A DNA stretch of 64,000 bases from NCBI GenBank assembly GCA_030435675.1, contig CM059621.1:14384001-14448000 (forward strand), read 5' to 3'. Each line of letters begins with the position of its first letter. Position 1 is the first letter of the stretch. The notes beneath the pieces were generated by a model, which searched no databases, was not told the origin of the DNA, and saw nothing but the letters and a program-made list of their open reading frames with translations. The translations under genes and the position numbers were made by a program. Origin of the DNA: Steinernema hermaphroditum. Its lineage: Eukaryota > Nematoda > Chromadorea > Rhabditida > Steinernematidae. Shown in pieces: positions 24,342 to 34,570 of this stretch.

Positions 24342-26345
24342 GATGCTAGATTTATGTACTTTAAATTGTTTACGTTGTCATCTGCCGTATTGTCTCTAGT
24401 TATCTTTGCTCTGATTTAGGAGCTTTTCTTAGGAGAAGTCGATTTTCAAAGCCAGAAATCGGTCTCCTCTTTGGACTAATCCTCTAGTATTTTGTTGTAT
24501 TTTTACCCTTCCTAGGTCTTAAGCATCTCGAAAGTTCACGCGGATTACCAGTTCCGCCGCTTTCAGCACACATCCGGAACAGCCTATTCCTGCGCCTTTG
24601 TCTTGTTTTTTCATAGACTTGTCGTTTTTGTTCTCAAAATAGAAAAACTGCGAAGTACCGTAGTTACTGCGCTTCTGCGCAGGACTAAGCATCGAAATTA
24701 CTTCGTCCCCTCTAATCGAAAGTAATTTCATATCATCGAATGTTTCCGTGGGGATGTCCCTTTGCTTTTTATTTCCACGTAGTCGACCAACCTCTAATCA
24801 TTGAATGCTTCCTAACATTTTCCGCTTTGTTAGCTTTTTGATCTCTTTTCGTCACATCTTCGTCTCTTCAACTTCTGGTTCGTTGTATTTTCAACCGTCC
24901 CTCGTCTTTCAAGAGTCCAAGGAACGTGCGGATGATCACTTCCGCTTACGTCCATGCTCCAAATCTGTTCTTTGTTCTCTAAGCACAGCAGCACACCATC
25001 TTATTCTACGATGAATTTAACAATTAAAGTTGCATCTGGAGCCGTTCGATAGCACGACGTTCTTTAAGAAAAGTAACTGGGTAACTGGCCGCAATGCAGT
25101 TTACGTATTTCTATGTATCCCTGCAGGATTGGGCCTTAAACACGAGTAGTTTATCGTGTGAGATACAAACAATGCTGCGCTTGGTTTCGTGAACACAATT
25201 AGTGCCTGACATACCGTAGTCCTGGCCTTGAATTTGTCCCTTCCTTAGGTTCAACAAGCTACTCTATGTCACATCTTCGTCGTTCGGTTTTACTCTTTTG
25301 ATTGTTGCATTTTTACCATTTCTCCCTTCCCCCGGCTTTCAGGAGCTCAAGGAGCGTTCGGATGATCGCTTCCGCTCTGTGCATCGCTTGCGTCTATTCT
25401 CCAAAGCCTCACTGCTCCTCGATCACCTTTACTCACCCGTCCCCATTCACTACCGCTGACCTCAGCGCTTCGAACGTCAGCAGACCGTCACTCACAGCCT
25501 GAATCACTCCATTGTCTTTATCGTCTCGGCTCAATCGTCAACAAAGCTCAATCGTCAAATGTCAAATCGTGGTGAAACGTTGCCATACGCACAAAATTTA
25601 TCGGAAACAACAACCACTAATCATCGTTAATGCGTCTCTCTGCGAGCTGACTCAGGCTCTTCCTGGAGTCCCTCATTGCCAATCGCTGTTTCCGGCGCCG
25701 TTGGACATCGCCGACTGGAGGAACGGCTGCAGATGCTGGAGGGGCATGTTCGCCCACGGGAGTGCCGGATTGCCCCAGGGCGCGATCGCGGCCCCTTGAG
25801 GAATGTCTTCTGCAAAGGGAAAGGATTAAAATGACCGCATATGGAGGTAGAGATCATCGCAAATCTTGTGGGATTAGAGGATCTCCGACGGTAATTCTTC
25901 TCTGTGACATCATCACTATTCAGTCCAAAATTAACTTAATGATCAGTATGGCATCATCCGGATTCTAGCAAATTGTACCTGTTCTTTAAGTGACCGGACT
26001 ACCGTTTCATGTGTTACGTCATCACCTCCTCTAGTTCCGTCTCCTTTGAATATCAATATCCTTAAGTCCACCAAAGATCGCCTCACAATTATCTTTGACC
26101 TCCGACGCGCATCTCGAGCTATTTCTAATTCTGCACGTCAAAGTATCATCCCTAATTACTTTTCCGTCTTAAAATTAGCTGTGTCCAATTAGGACACACG
26201 AAATGTCAGCGGAAGAAGAGATTGTTTTCTTGTCAATCAGACGTCCCTCTCAGATGCACTTTTAAACTTCGCCCTTGTGTCCACAATTAGGTGTTTTACG
26301 GGAACGGAGATCTTACGAAAGTTAATCTGAATACACATGATTTGA
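24342..26345. repeat. Spacer of the inverted repeat with three diverged modules
   Basis: No gene recognised. A module with a T/C-rich lead and AAGAGTCCAAGGAACGTGCG / GGATGATC.CTTCCGCT occurs at about 24830-24960 and 25260-25400, with a weaker copy at 24480-24560. Spacing is roughly 400 bp, like an old dispersed or satellite-like repeat. Confidence 0.5.
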
Positions 26346-26526
26346 AGCTGCAAAAAAACTTCAAAAATGCCACGAGCCGGGATCGAACCGGCGACCTTTA
26401 GATCTTCAGTCTAACGCTCTCCCAACTGAGCTATCATGGCGCTGGAAGAACTGCACCCAAGAGATAATATGACCAGCGCTTTTGCAGTACATGCTCTGTG
26501 AATTGTTATTTCGGTCCCTTTGTACG
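26346..26526 (-). repeat. Inner inverted repeat, right arm with tRNA-Phe
   Basis: Inverted counterpart of 24156-24341. Confidence 0.85.
26368..26440 (-). tRNA. tRNA-Phe (GAA), inverted copy
   Basis: 73 nt, the same mature sequence as 24245-24317 as far as can be seen, followed on its strand by TTTTT. Pair of the inner inverted repeat. Confidence 0.95.
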
Positions 26527-27650
26527 CCCTCACATTACAAAGAAACATTGCCTTGGGCACAATATGCGTCAGGCAATAATGCCACGGGATATTTGTTGCC
26601 TAATGTGTTTGTGGGGGATATGTCACACGTTTCACTTGTTTAATTAAATTCTGCGTCACTTTCTCAGTATGTTTACACCTTAAACTTTCGAGTAAACATG
26701 CCTAAAGGTGCCCAAGTGGGGGACAGAGTGCGCCCTAAATCTCCGTTCCGAAAACAGAACCATCTTATCCGTTCCTTTTCCACGTTTCTCGACTTTCCCT
26801 CTCGAGTCGCGCTCTTTTGATGGAGGAAATGAATAAGATAAATAACGCTAAGTGTTTGCTTACTCAGTGAAAAGCGAATTGGACGGCCAGACGCAGATTT
26901 TGACTCGCCCACCCGCATGCGTCACATAATCGAGCTTTCGTGAGGGGGTTGGCCGGTGATTTGACAAAAAAAGATATCTGCACGAAAGCCATGGAATGGC
27001 TAAGTACCAAAATCGCCACCGAACAAAAGGCCAAGAGAGCGCAAGCACTTAGAAGTCGTCAATTTTTAATCGCACCAAAAGAACTTCTGAAAAGGACGCA
27101 CGTTTTGAGGAAAAAAAAATAAAAAGTTGAGCGTCCTTTTCCATTCAGATAAGTGCGCGTCTTTTGTAGATTTTGGTCATAGACGGGGACGAGTACAAAC
27201 TCCACATACAAACTTGCAGTGCGAAAACAGTTTAATTTTAAAGTGCTTCCTTGGTTAATTGAATGATGTGAGTTCCTATGCATTGAAAAAACAACGCTAC
27301 GTTTACTTCCGACTGGACTATACGACCAAACTAGTGTACCGCGATAGCTCGATGAAGTTTTAGCCACTTGCTTGATATATTGTGCTGTGAAATAGTCGCG
27401 CTATTTTTGGAAAAATCTTGATTGCATAATGTCAAATTTCTAGCCTACAAAGTCTAGTCAAATTTCCTGGTGGGCCTATATTTCTGCTCCTTTCAGAAGC
27501 TTCTTTTTTAAGCACTTCCGCACCTCCATTATTTCCACGCCTCTGAGCAGCCCGTTTTCCCAAAATAGAAACTCTCTCTTCTCTGGAGTTCCGCTTTCTT
27601 TTGCAATTGTTCCCTTTTCCCCTCCCTTCCTGTGACATTTACGCCCGAGT
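26527..27650. other. Right-side insert of the inverted repeat, no gene recognised
   Basis: Sequence between the right inner and outer arms without a mirror image on the left side. A 60-codon Lys/Arg-rich frame at 26940-27122 (+) ends in a poly-A run and is not supported as a gene. Confidence 0.4.
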
Positions 27651-27657
27651 GCGTTAC

Positions 27658-27781
27658 CTCCAACAAGAGCAGGATCGGCCCGCTTGAGGGGTCTTCCAGG
27701 GCGCCAGTGGTTCGATGACAGGGGCCACGCGAAGGCCACCGAGAGGAGAAGAGCGAAGATGATCGCCACGAATCGGTACAT
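27658..27781 (-). CDS. Possible first exon of a small secreted or neuropeptide-like precursor
   Basis: ATG at 27781 (reading down) opens MYRFVAIIFALLLSVAFAWP, a clear signal-peptide pattern. A short stretch ending RPGRPLKR follows, with a dibasic KR at residues 33-34, then a plausible donor GAG|GTAACG at 27658. That layout is known from neuropeptide precursors. I found no convincing second exon; unspliced, the frame would stay open to 27476 with unrelated-looking sequence. It lies in the unpaired right side of the large inverted repeat. Product and expression are uncertain. Confidence 0.35.
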
Positions 27782-28013
27782 TGTGGAGTTTCCTGAAAGT
27801 AGTCCTTGAAGGATGGCCAGGGGAGGGATCACGCGATGAGGTGCCGACCGACCGTAGCCTGGAAGGAGGCACGACTGAGCGGCTAATCCGGCCGGAACGC
27901 CTTCGCGACTCGGACGAGGGGAGGAGCGAGGCCCGGGCTCTCGAAGCGCTAATTACCGAGTGAGCGTGATACGTCACGGGGTGGGACGATGGCAATTTGC
28001 CTGCCTTTCGCCC

Positions 28014-29105
28014 AGGACCCCCAATTAGGCGTCGCTAATGAAGCCATAAATTTGAATCACTTTTTTGACAATCCTTTTAGGAACCTTCGGCGCCATAATT
28101 TTTATAGTCCCACACCCTTTCGAGGGAATAATTAGTAGAGCTCCGATGAGATGGATGCGGAGACGAATTAGACAGTGGACAGATTCTAAGGGGAATATGA
28201 AGGATATTGATAGGGACTGCGGCAGTCGAGCATGTCAACTGGAAGCGAAGATGAATTGTGAAGGTTAGGGTTCCAGCACCTCGACTTACGGTCAGATCCT
28301 GACCGCATATCCATGGCGATCACGAGCAACTCCTTTCAGGCGAGTTTGCGAGCGGACACACACTCGGAGTGGCCACTCCTTTGGGAGAATGAAATCTGGC
28401 CGGGACCGGACTTGAACCCGGGGATTGAGGTTTGGAGTTCGGCGGCCACACACGACGCGAGCGAGAGGTTTGCCATGAGAAACGTGAATGTTCCGATGGC
28501 TCAAGGAAGGAAATGCTCACGAATGTGGAGGTTCTCGGGGGTCAGACTATGAGAAGCTCACGAGATTTCCCGAACACAAATTTTCTTTTTTGGGAAACTC
28601 CCACGCGAAGATAAGAGTCTCTCAACGGGAGAGTTATGAGTCCGTTGGGACTAAGGGTGCGCTTCCGATGTGAATGATGAGAGAATGGAGTGTTTTGGTG
28701 TAATCCTGCAGAACAATCTACGTATAATTTCGACAAACATACTGTCTATTTTGTAGCCAAGATAGACGCTCCAATTTGTGCTTCCTAAGGACAGAGCGTC
28801 TGCGGTGAAATATCAAAGGAAGTAGTTTATTTTCAGAATCTCCAATTCTCAGAAGTGAATGTTCTCTAAACTTTAAAGAAGTTGAGGTCTTTTGCCTATC
28901 AGGCGGATGATCGAACGTCGGGCATTTCACTGTTTTGGAGACGACAACCGTTTCTAGGAAACGTAAAACCACATATAGTGCCTTTCCATTAATTATTCAT
29001 TACCGTATACGATCAGAGTGGGTGGGAGATTTGAATGTCATCACCATAAAAATTTTGGCTACGTCAAGTTCTGTCTTTATGTCATTCTGAAAAATCATAT
29101 ATTCT
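28014..29105 (-). repeat. Outer inverted repeat, right arm (1.1 kb)
   Basis: Reverse complement of 22592-23707. At its inner edge both arms share AATTGGGGGTCCT in mirror orientation. Confidence 0.9.
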
Positions 29106-30340
29106 CGAAAAATATCTGCAGAGGCGGCGTGTTTTCTGAAATTTCACTCTAACCAAAACATCTAATCAGCACCATATTAAGTCCTTTCGATTTATTCGTA
29201 CGTGACAAAAGCAAAAAGAATTCTTTAGTGTTTTCCATTAGATTCGATTAGTTTTGTGCCATTTAGAAGGAGGCAAAACAGACCCTCATGTTGAACCTAA
29301 TCTGGTCTAGGTCTGAACTTGCAGTTAGACAAAAGAAACAGTACTTTCCCTTGTAATTAGCGCAAATTTAATTTCAAGAGAGCACTTGATGTGGGCGATT
29401 CATGGTATTCGATTCCTGTGGATCTAGGTTAATTGCCTTTCTGAGTATAGGAGGCTCTTGAAGACAAATATAAATCAGTGCTTCAACAAAAAAAGAGAAC
29501 CGGCAGTTTCCACAGAAATACCGCCTAGGCATATTTTTAGAAAAAGCAAAACAAGCTTAGCGGTCACATTTCTAATACCAGGAAGAGTTCAGACGGTTTC
29601 CACTCGAATGTTTTCAGGAAGGCTCATTCATAAACAGTTCAAAAAATAGGATAATCCTTTCGGGTCGTCCATTCATTTGTGTGCGTCACTAAATGATGAC
29701 GCTTTTGAAGCAGGCATGTTATGAAAACCTTCGACCAGAAATCCTTTGTTTTCTTTGAATTCAGTCGACAAAGTACTTTGGATTACTGTAGGTCGTGTTT
29801 GACACATTTCTAGAGATGTTACAGACCGTTTACAAGCTCCAGACTTCTCGTGGATCGTAAAGGGTCTACTGCCCAGTTTACAAACGGACTTCTTCAGTCT
29901 CGCGACTTCATTTTAACCAACTTTCAGAAGGTCGTGCTGGTCGTCTCTGGACAGGAAGAAATGTCTCCGCATCGCTCAAACGGAGGTGAATGGACGTCCA
30001 TCTTCAGACGCACTTCTTTTAAGACACACATGTTTTTGTAAATGTCTTGAATGTCCAAGGTATGGCGCCCGTTTTAGGCGTCACACATCGTGCGTCACAT
30101 ATCCAAACGTCCTTCCTCCGGTTTCGGATAAAGTCTACTACTCTCAACGAAAAGATTGTACAGCTAGTAAAGATAGTACATCACCACGATGAACCAGCGG
30201 TGTCACCAATCCACACCCTCAACTGCTCAATCCAGGCATATTCGAGCGGACTTGCGAAAACCCGTAATTGCAATTAAATACAGCTTTTTAATTTCTATGC
30301 AACACCTCTAACAGAAAAAAACAACAGCACATGTGGGTCA
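29106..30340. other. Intergenic region without a recognised gene
   Basis: AT-rich. Only short frames without family resemblance or coherent splice signals. No repeat shared with the rest of the window was noticed. Confidence 0.5.
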
Positions 30341-30906
30341 TTAACTCGCCAAGCGTCTCCGTACTCGCTCCATGAGGTCCTCACAATCCGTTTGCAACGT
30401 AAGCGATATGTTTTTGTGTTCCGATAGCTCTTCCAAAGCTTTCATCAATGTTTCAAGCTGAAAGCAAATTATAAGGGCCGAGTTCAAAAATGCTTTCACA
30501 ACGTACGTCTTTTGATTCGATCTTTGTACAGCCGGGCACCGAGGAAGAGCATCCAGTCGATTCAGGTGCTGACGGCAAGGGTTTCGATTGTGCAGCTCCA
30601 TCTCGGCTCAGTTTCATCATACAATTAAAAGAATCTAACAAAGTACTTGTCGTATTGAGATCTTGAGATTCACATGCTCCTTGAATAGGAGTTTCAGCAC
30701 GTGGAAGTTCTAAGCAAACACGTTTTGAGGATATACATAGGAAAAATTGACCTACCTTGCGGGCGCGCCAGTCGACTTCCAAGAAAGCTTCTCGCCCCTC
30801 GAAGTCCGTTGAATTGGCCTGGGCCTGGCGGAGGGGCGAACGCGCCTCTGCTTTCGAGGAAGCCGTCACCGTAGGTTCGTCGAAACACGCCTCTTCCTGG
30901 TGGCAT
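30341..30906 (-). CDS. Small protein with Arg/Gly/Pro-rich N-terminus and helical C-terminus, family unknown
   Basis: Exons (reading down) 30906-30756, 30709-30507 and 30457-30341 join in phase to 156 residues. CTTTTTCAG directly precedes the ATG, as at spliced-leader acceptors, which supports the start. N-terminus MPPGRGVFRRTYGDGF and PPPGPGQF is basic and Gly/Pro-rich. The middle is Ser/Thr-rich. The last 39 residues (LETLMKALEELSEHKN onward) look like an amphipathic helix or coiled coil. I do not recognise the family. Divergently oriented to egl-9 with about 430 bp between the ATGs. An alternative longer frame over the same DNA breaks at the splice junctions and was rejected. Confidence 0.6.
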
Positions 30907-31334
30907 CTGAAAAAGATGTTTATATCGTTATCATGAGCAAAAGTTTGTTTCGTAGCACAATGAATGACATGGCTAAACGTGATACCCAAAATGCTAACCA
31001 CACAAGCAAGCAGCACTACTTGCCAGCAAACAAACATCTCATAACTACTGTTCACATTAGCATATCCACCTTCGCACGAAAGGTATGCAAAAGGCGAATA
31101 TGTATTCCTGCCCATGTAGAGCATGTCTGAATTTTGGCACCTCTCATTTCTGTCTGAAGCCTTGTTCATACTCCCTCCGACGGTGCCGCAGATGCGAGAC
31201 AAGGAAACGCTGTATCGTGTCAAGACCAAAACCACACTAGACAGATTGCTTACTGTAGCTTTCGTCGCATGTCGCTGTTCATCTAACTGTTCGCCTATTT
31301 CTGTTCATTTCCACCTGAAATTCGGTTTTTCAGG

Positions 31335-32965
31335 ATGCTCGTAATGGGCAAACCAGAAGTTTACGGCAAACGGGATTTCTCATCTTGCAACTATTCTCCT
31401 CCAGAGTATGTATTATCCATTTCAAGTCATTATTATCTTATATTTTGTACTCGTAGAATCACTAGCGCCGCAGAATCTAAACCAGAAGGGAAAGAAGAAC
31501 CGGACGCGAAGCCATCCAAGTCCGGGGCTCCCTGTGCCCCAGAATACGCAACGAATCAAGTGCATCGCCTTCTCCAAAATCGCCCAAATAGATGCCGTTA
31601 CTGCTGCGCTGAAAGCAACTCGAATATGGCGCCTTTCATCGTCTGCACTGGCTGTCGTTTTTACCTCTACTGCTGCTATGAGCACCAAGTATGTTGCCAA
31701 ATACGATCGAGAAGTTGAAACCTTCCAGTTTAGGTTCTCGATTTCCCGTGTCACAGAGTGTTCTGCCTTGCAACGATGAAAGCTCTGATGAAATGCGACC
31801 AGTTGTGTTCAGCGGACACCCCAGCGCCAGTGCCTTCCACTGTTACGGAACTGATCCACTCGTACAGGACGTATCCTATGAAGGACCATACGAAAATTCA
31901 TGCGTTTAATGTATGTGTACGCTCTGTGACCCTTGAAATCTTTCGTTGATTGTAGAAAAGTGTCAGAAGTTACTGCCACGATCTAAAAGAAACGAACGCG
32001 CGAGCTATCAACGTCCGAATAGAAGTAGGTTTAGACCTGCCACTATTGTCTTCATGCAATTGACTCCGACAACTTCAGGAAATAATTGAACACATTTTAA
32101 ACTCGCTGCTGGAATATGGATGGGCACTAGTGGACAACTTCCTCGGAGAAACCGGAAGTAATGCCGTCTTCTGGTCAGATATGCTTTCTTCCCACTTTCA
32201 TAATCTGTTCATTGTTTTAGTGAAATCGAAACACTGTATCAGTCCAATGCGTTCTCGGCTTCTCAAATTGGTGGGTATACCCGTGGAGGCCTCGTCGATT
32301 CCAGTCAGCGCTCTGACCAGGTCTTCAGCTTCGACAAGAGTACAGAATGCACGAAGAATTGCCACACTCTACACGCGCTCGTACGTGTCCTCGATGTGAT
32401 GGCCCAGTCGTTTGGTCCGGACTTTCCGTACAAAATAACCTCACGATCTAACGTGAGCTTCCGCCATGCTTATTCCCAATCAATCGCTTGTTTCAGCCCG
32501 TGCTGTCCGTGTACCACCGCAATCAGGCTCGCTATGTGAAACATGTCGATAATCCTGTGGGCGACGGACGCTGTTTAACCTGCATCTACTACTGCAACTC
32601 GAATTGGGATATCGTACGCCACGGAGGCAATCTTACGCTTTATCCCGAAAGCTCCGAAACGCCGATCCCGGTGGCTCCAATCAACGACCGCTTGATCTTC
32701 TTTTGGTCCGATCGCCGAAACCCACACGAAGTGAAGCCAGCGTTCAGAGATAGGTGAGAAGGCTCCTTCTTCCCCTGCATACGGAACCTCTTCCAGATTT
32801 GCGATGACCATTTGGTACATGGACTCAGCACAGAAGGCAGACGTGCATCGACGTCGACAAGAAGATCAGCAAGAAAAAAGGAAGAGCCAAGTGGTGAAGC
32901 TCACGGGGAAAGAGGACAAAGAAGAACAGGATGCCGCTCGGATTTTGAGCTCGGATTTGATTTGA
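31335..32965 (+). CDS. egl-9: HIF prolyl hydroxylase, EGL-9/EGLN type (first copy)
   Basis: 2-oxoglutarate/Fe(II) dioxygenase that hydroxylates HIF-alpha prolines when oxygen is present. Exons 31335-31405, 31457-31688, 31734-31910, 31956-32024, 32079-32173, 32221-32452, 32497-32753 and 32797-32965 give 433 residues with all phases matching. TTTTTCAG one base before the ATG suggests a spliced-leader site. An N-terminal MYND zinc finger (about 70-112: CRYC, CTGC, CCYEHQ, then H and C in CHRVFC) and a C-terminal hydroxylase domain: YVKHVDNP (iron ligands H308, D310), RRNPHEV (H369), R378 in RFAMTIWY for 2-oxoglutarate, plus GDGRC and FFWSDRRNP. Shorter than C. elegans EGL-9, mainly in the linker. 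One ACGTG (hypoxia-element core) lies at 30977-30981. The last eight residues (ILSSDLI and stop) come from the duplication junction. Confidence 0.93.
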
Positions 32966-34570
32966 TTTGGGCAAACCAGAAGTTTACGGCAAACGGGATT
33001 TCTCATCTTGCAACTATTCTCCTCCAGAGTATGTATTATCCATTTCAAGTCATTATTATCTTATATTTTGTACTCGTAGAATCACTAGCGCCGCAGAATC
33101 TAAACCAGAAGGGAAAGAAGAACCGGACGCGAAGCCATCCAAGTCCGGGGCTCCCTGTGCCCCAGAATACGCAACGAATCAAGTGCATCGCCTTCTCCAA
33201 AATCGCCCAAATAGATGCCGTTACTGCTGCGCTGAAAGCAACTCGAATATGGCGCCTTTCATCGTCTGCACTGGCTGTCGTTTTTACCTCTACTGCTGCT
33301 ATGAGCACCAAGTATGTTGCCAAATACGATCGAGAAGTTGAAACCTTCCAGTTTAGGTTCTCGATTTCCCGTGTCACAGAGTGTTCTGCCTTGCAACGAT
33401 GAAAGCTCTGATGAAATGCGACCAGTTGTGTTCAGCGGACACCCCAGCGCCAGTGCCTTCCACTGTTACGGAACTGATCCACTCGTACAGGACGTATCCT
33501 ATGAAGGACCATACGAAAATTCATGCGTTTAATGTATGTGTACGCTCTGTGACCCTTGAAATCTTTCGTTGATTGTAGAAAAGTGTCAGAAGTTACTGCC
33601 ACGATCTAAAAGAAACGAACGCGCGAGCTATCAACGTCCGAATAGAAGTAGGTTTAGACCTGCCACTATTGTCTTCATGCAATTGACTCCGACAACTTCA
33701 GGAAATAATTGAACACATTTTAAACTCGCTGCTGGAATATGGATGGGCACTAGTGGACAACTTCCTCGGAGAAACCGGAAGTAATGCCGTCTTCTGGTCA
33801 GATATGCTTTCTTCCCACTTTCATAATCTGTTCATTGTTTTAGTGAAATCGAAACACTGTATCAGTCCAATGCGTTCTCGGCTTCTCAAATTGGTGGGTA
33901 TACCCGTGGAGGCCTCGTCGATTCCAGTCAGCGCTCTGACCAGGTCTTCAGCTTCGACAAGAGTACAGAATGCACGAAGAATTGCCACACTCTACACGCG
34001 CTCGTACGTGTCCTCGATGTGATGGCCCAGTCGTTTGGTCCGGACTTTCCGTACAAAATAACCTCACGATCTAACGTGAGCTTCCGCCATGCTTATTCCC
34101 AATCAATCGCTTGTTTCAGCCCGTGCTGTCCGTGTACCACCGCAATCAGGCTCGCTATGTGAAACATGTCGATAATCCTGTGGGCGACGGACGCTGTTTA
34201 ACCTGCATCTACTACTGCAACTCGAATTGGGATATCGTACGCCACGGAGGCAATCTTACGCTTTATCCCGAAAGCTCCGAAACGCCGATCCCGGTGGCTC
34301 CAATCAACGACCGCTTGATCTTCTTTTGGTCCGATCGCCGAAACCCACACGAAGTGAAGCCAGCGTTCAGAGATAGGTGAGAAGGCTCCTTCTTCCCCTG
34401 CATACGGAACCTCTTCCAGATTTGCGATGACCATTTGGTACATGGACTCAGCACAGAAGGCAGACGTGCATCGACGTCGACAAGAAGATCAGCAAGAAAA
34501 AAGGAAGAGCCAAGTGGTGAAGCTCACGGGGAAAGAGGACAAAGAAGAACAGGATGCCGCTCGGATTTGA
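31345..34570 (+). repeat. Two-unit tandem duplication, period 1,623 bp
   Basis: Unit 1 31345-32967, unit 2 32968-34570, with no difference noticed. At the junction CGGATTTTGAGCTCGGATTTG is followed by GATTTGATTTGGGC, a filler-like repeat of GGATTTGA, suggesting slippage or microhomology joining. Confidence 0.95.
32968..34570 (+). pseudogene. egl-9: Second tandem copy of the egl-9 gene body, lacking the start
   Basis: Identical by eye to 31345 onward, offset 1,623 bp. Corresponding exons: 32968-33028 (truncated), 33080-33311, 33357-33533, 33579-33647, 33702-33796, 33844-34075, 34120-34376, 34420-34570. The start codon, the first codons and the spliced-leader acceptor are missing. The first in-frame ATG is inside the MYND finger. 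Its end (DAARI and stop) differs from copy 1 and probably keeps the original 3' end. It may be dead, serve as alternative exons of copy 1, or be an assembly duplication: the exon-7 donor of copy 1 is in phase with the exon-2 acceptor of copy 2. Confidence 0.7.

Noticed and set aside
30453..31235. 260-codon - strand frame covering the small coiled-coil gene
   Set aside because: It runs through two clear introns and the leader acceptor; the spliced model in another frame has consistent phases.
31257..31334. Functional hypoxia-response element upstream of egl-9
   Set aside because: Only a single 5-base ACGTG core is present in the divergent promoter, which is expected by chance.
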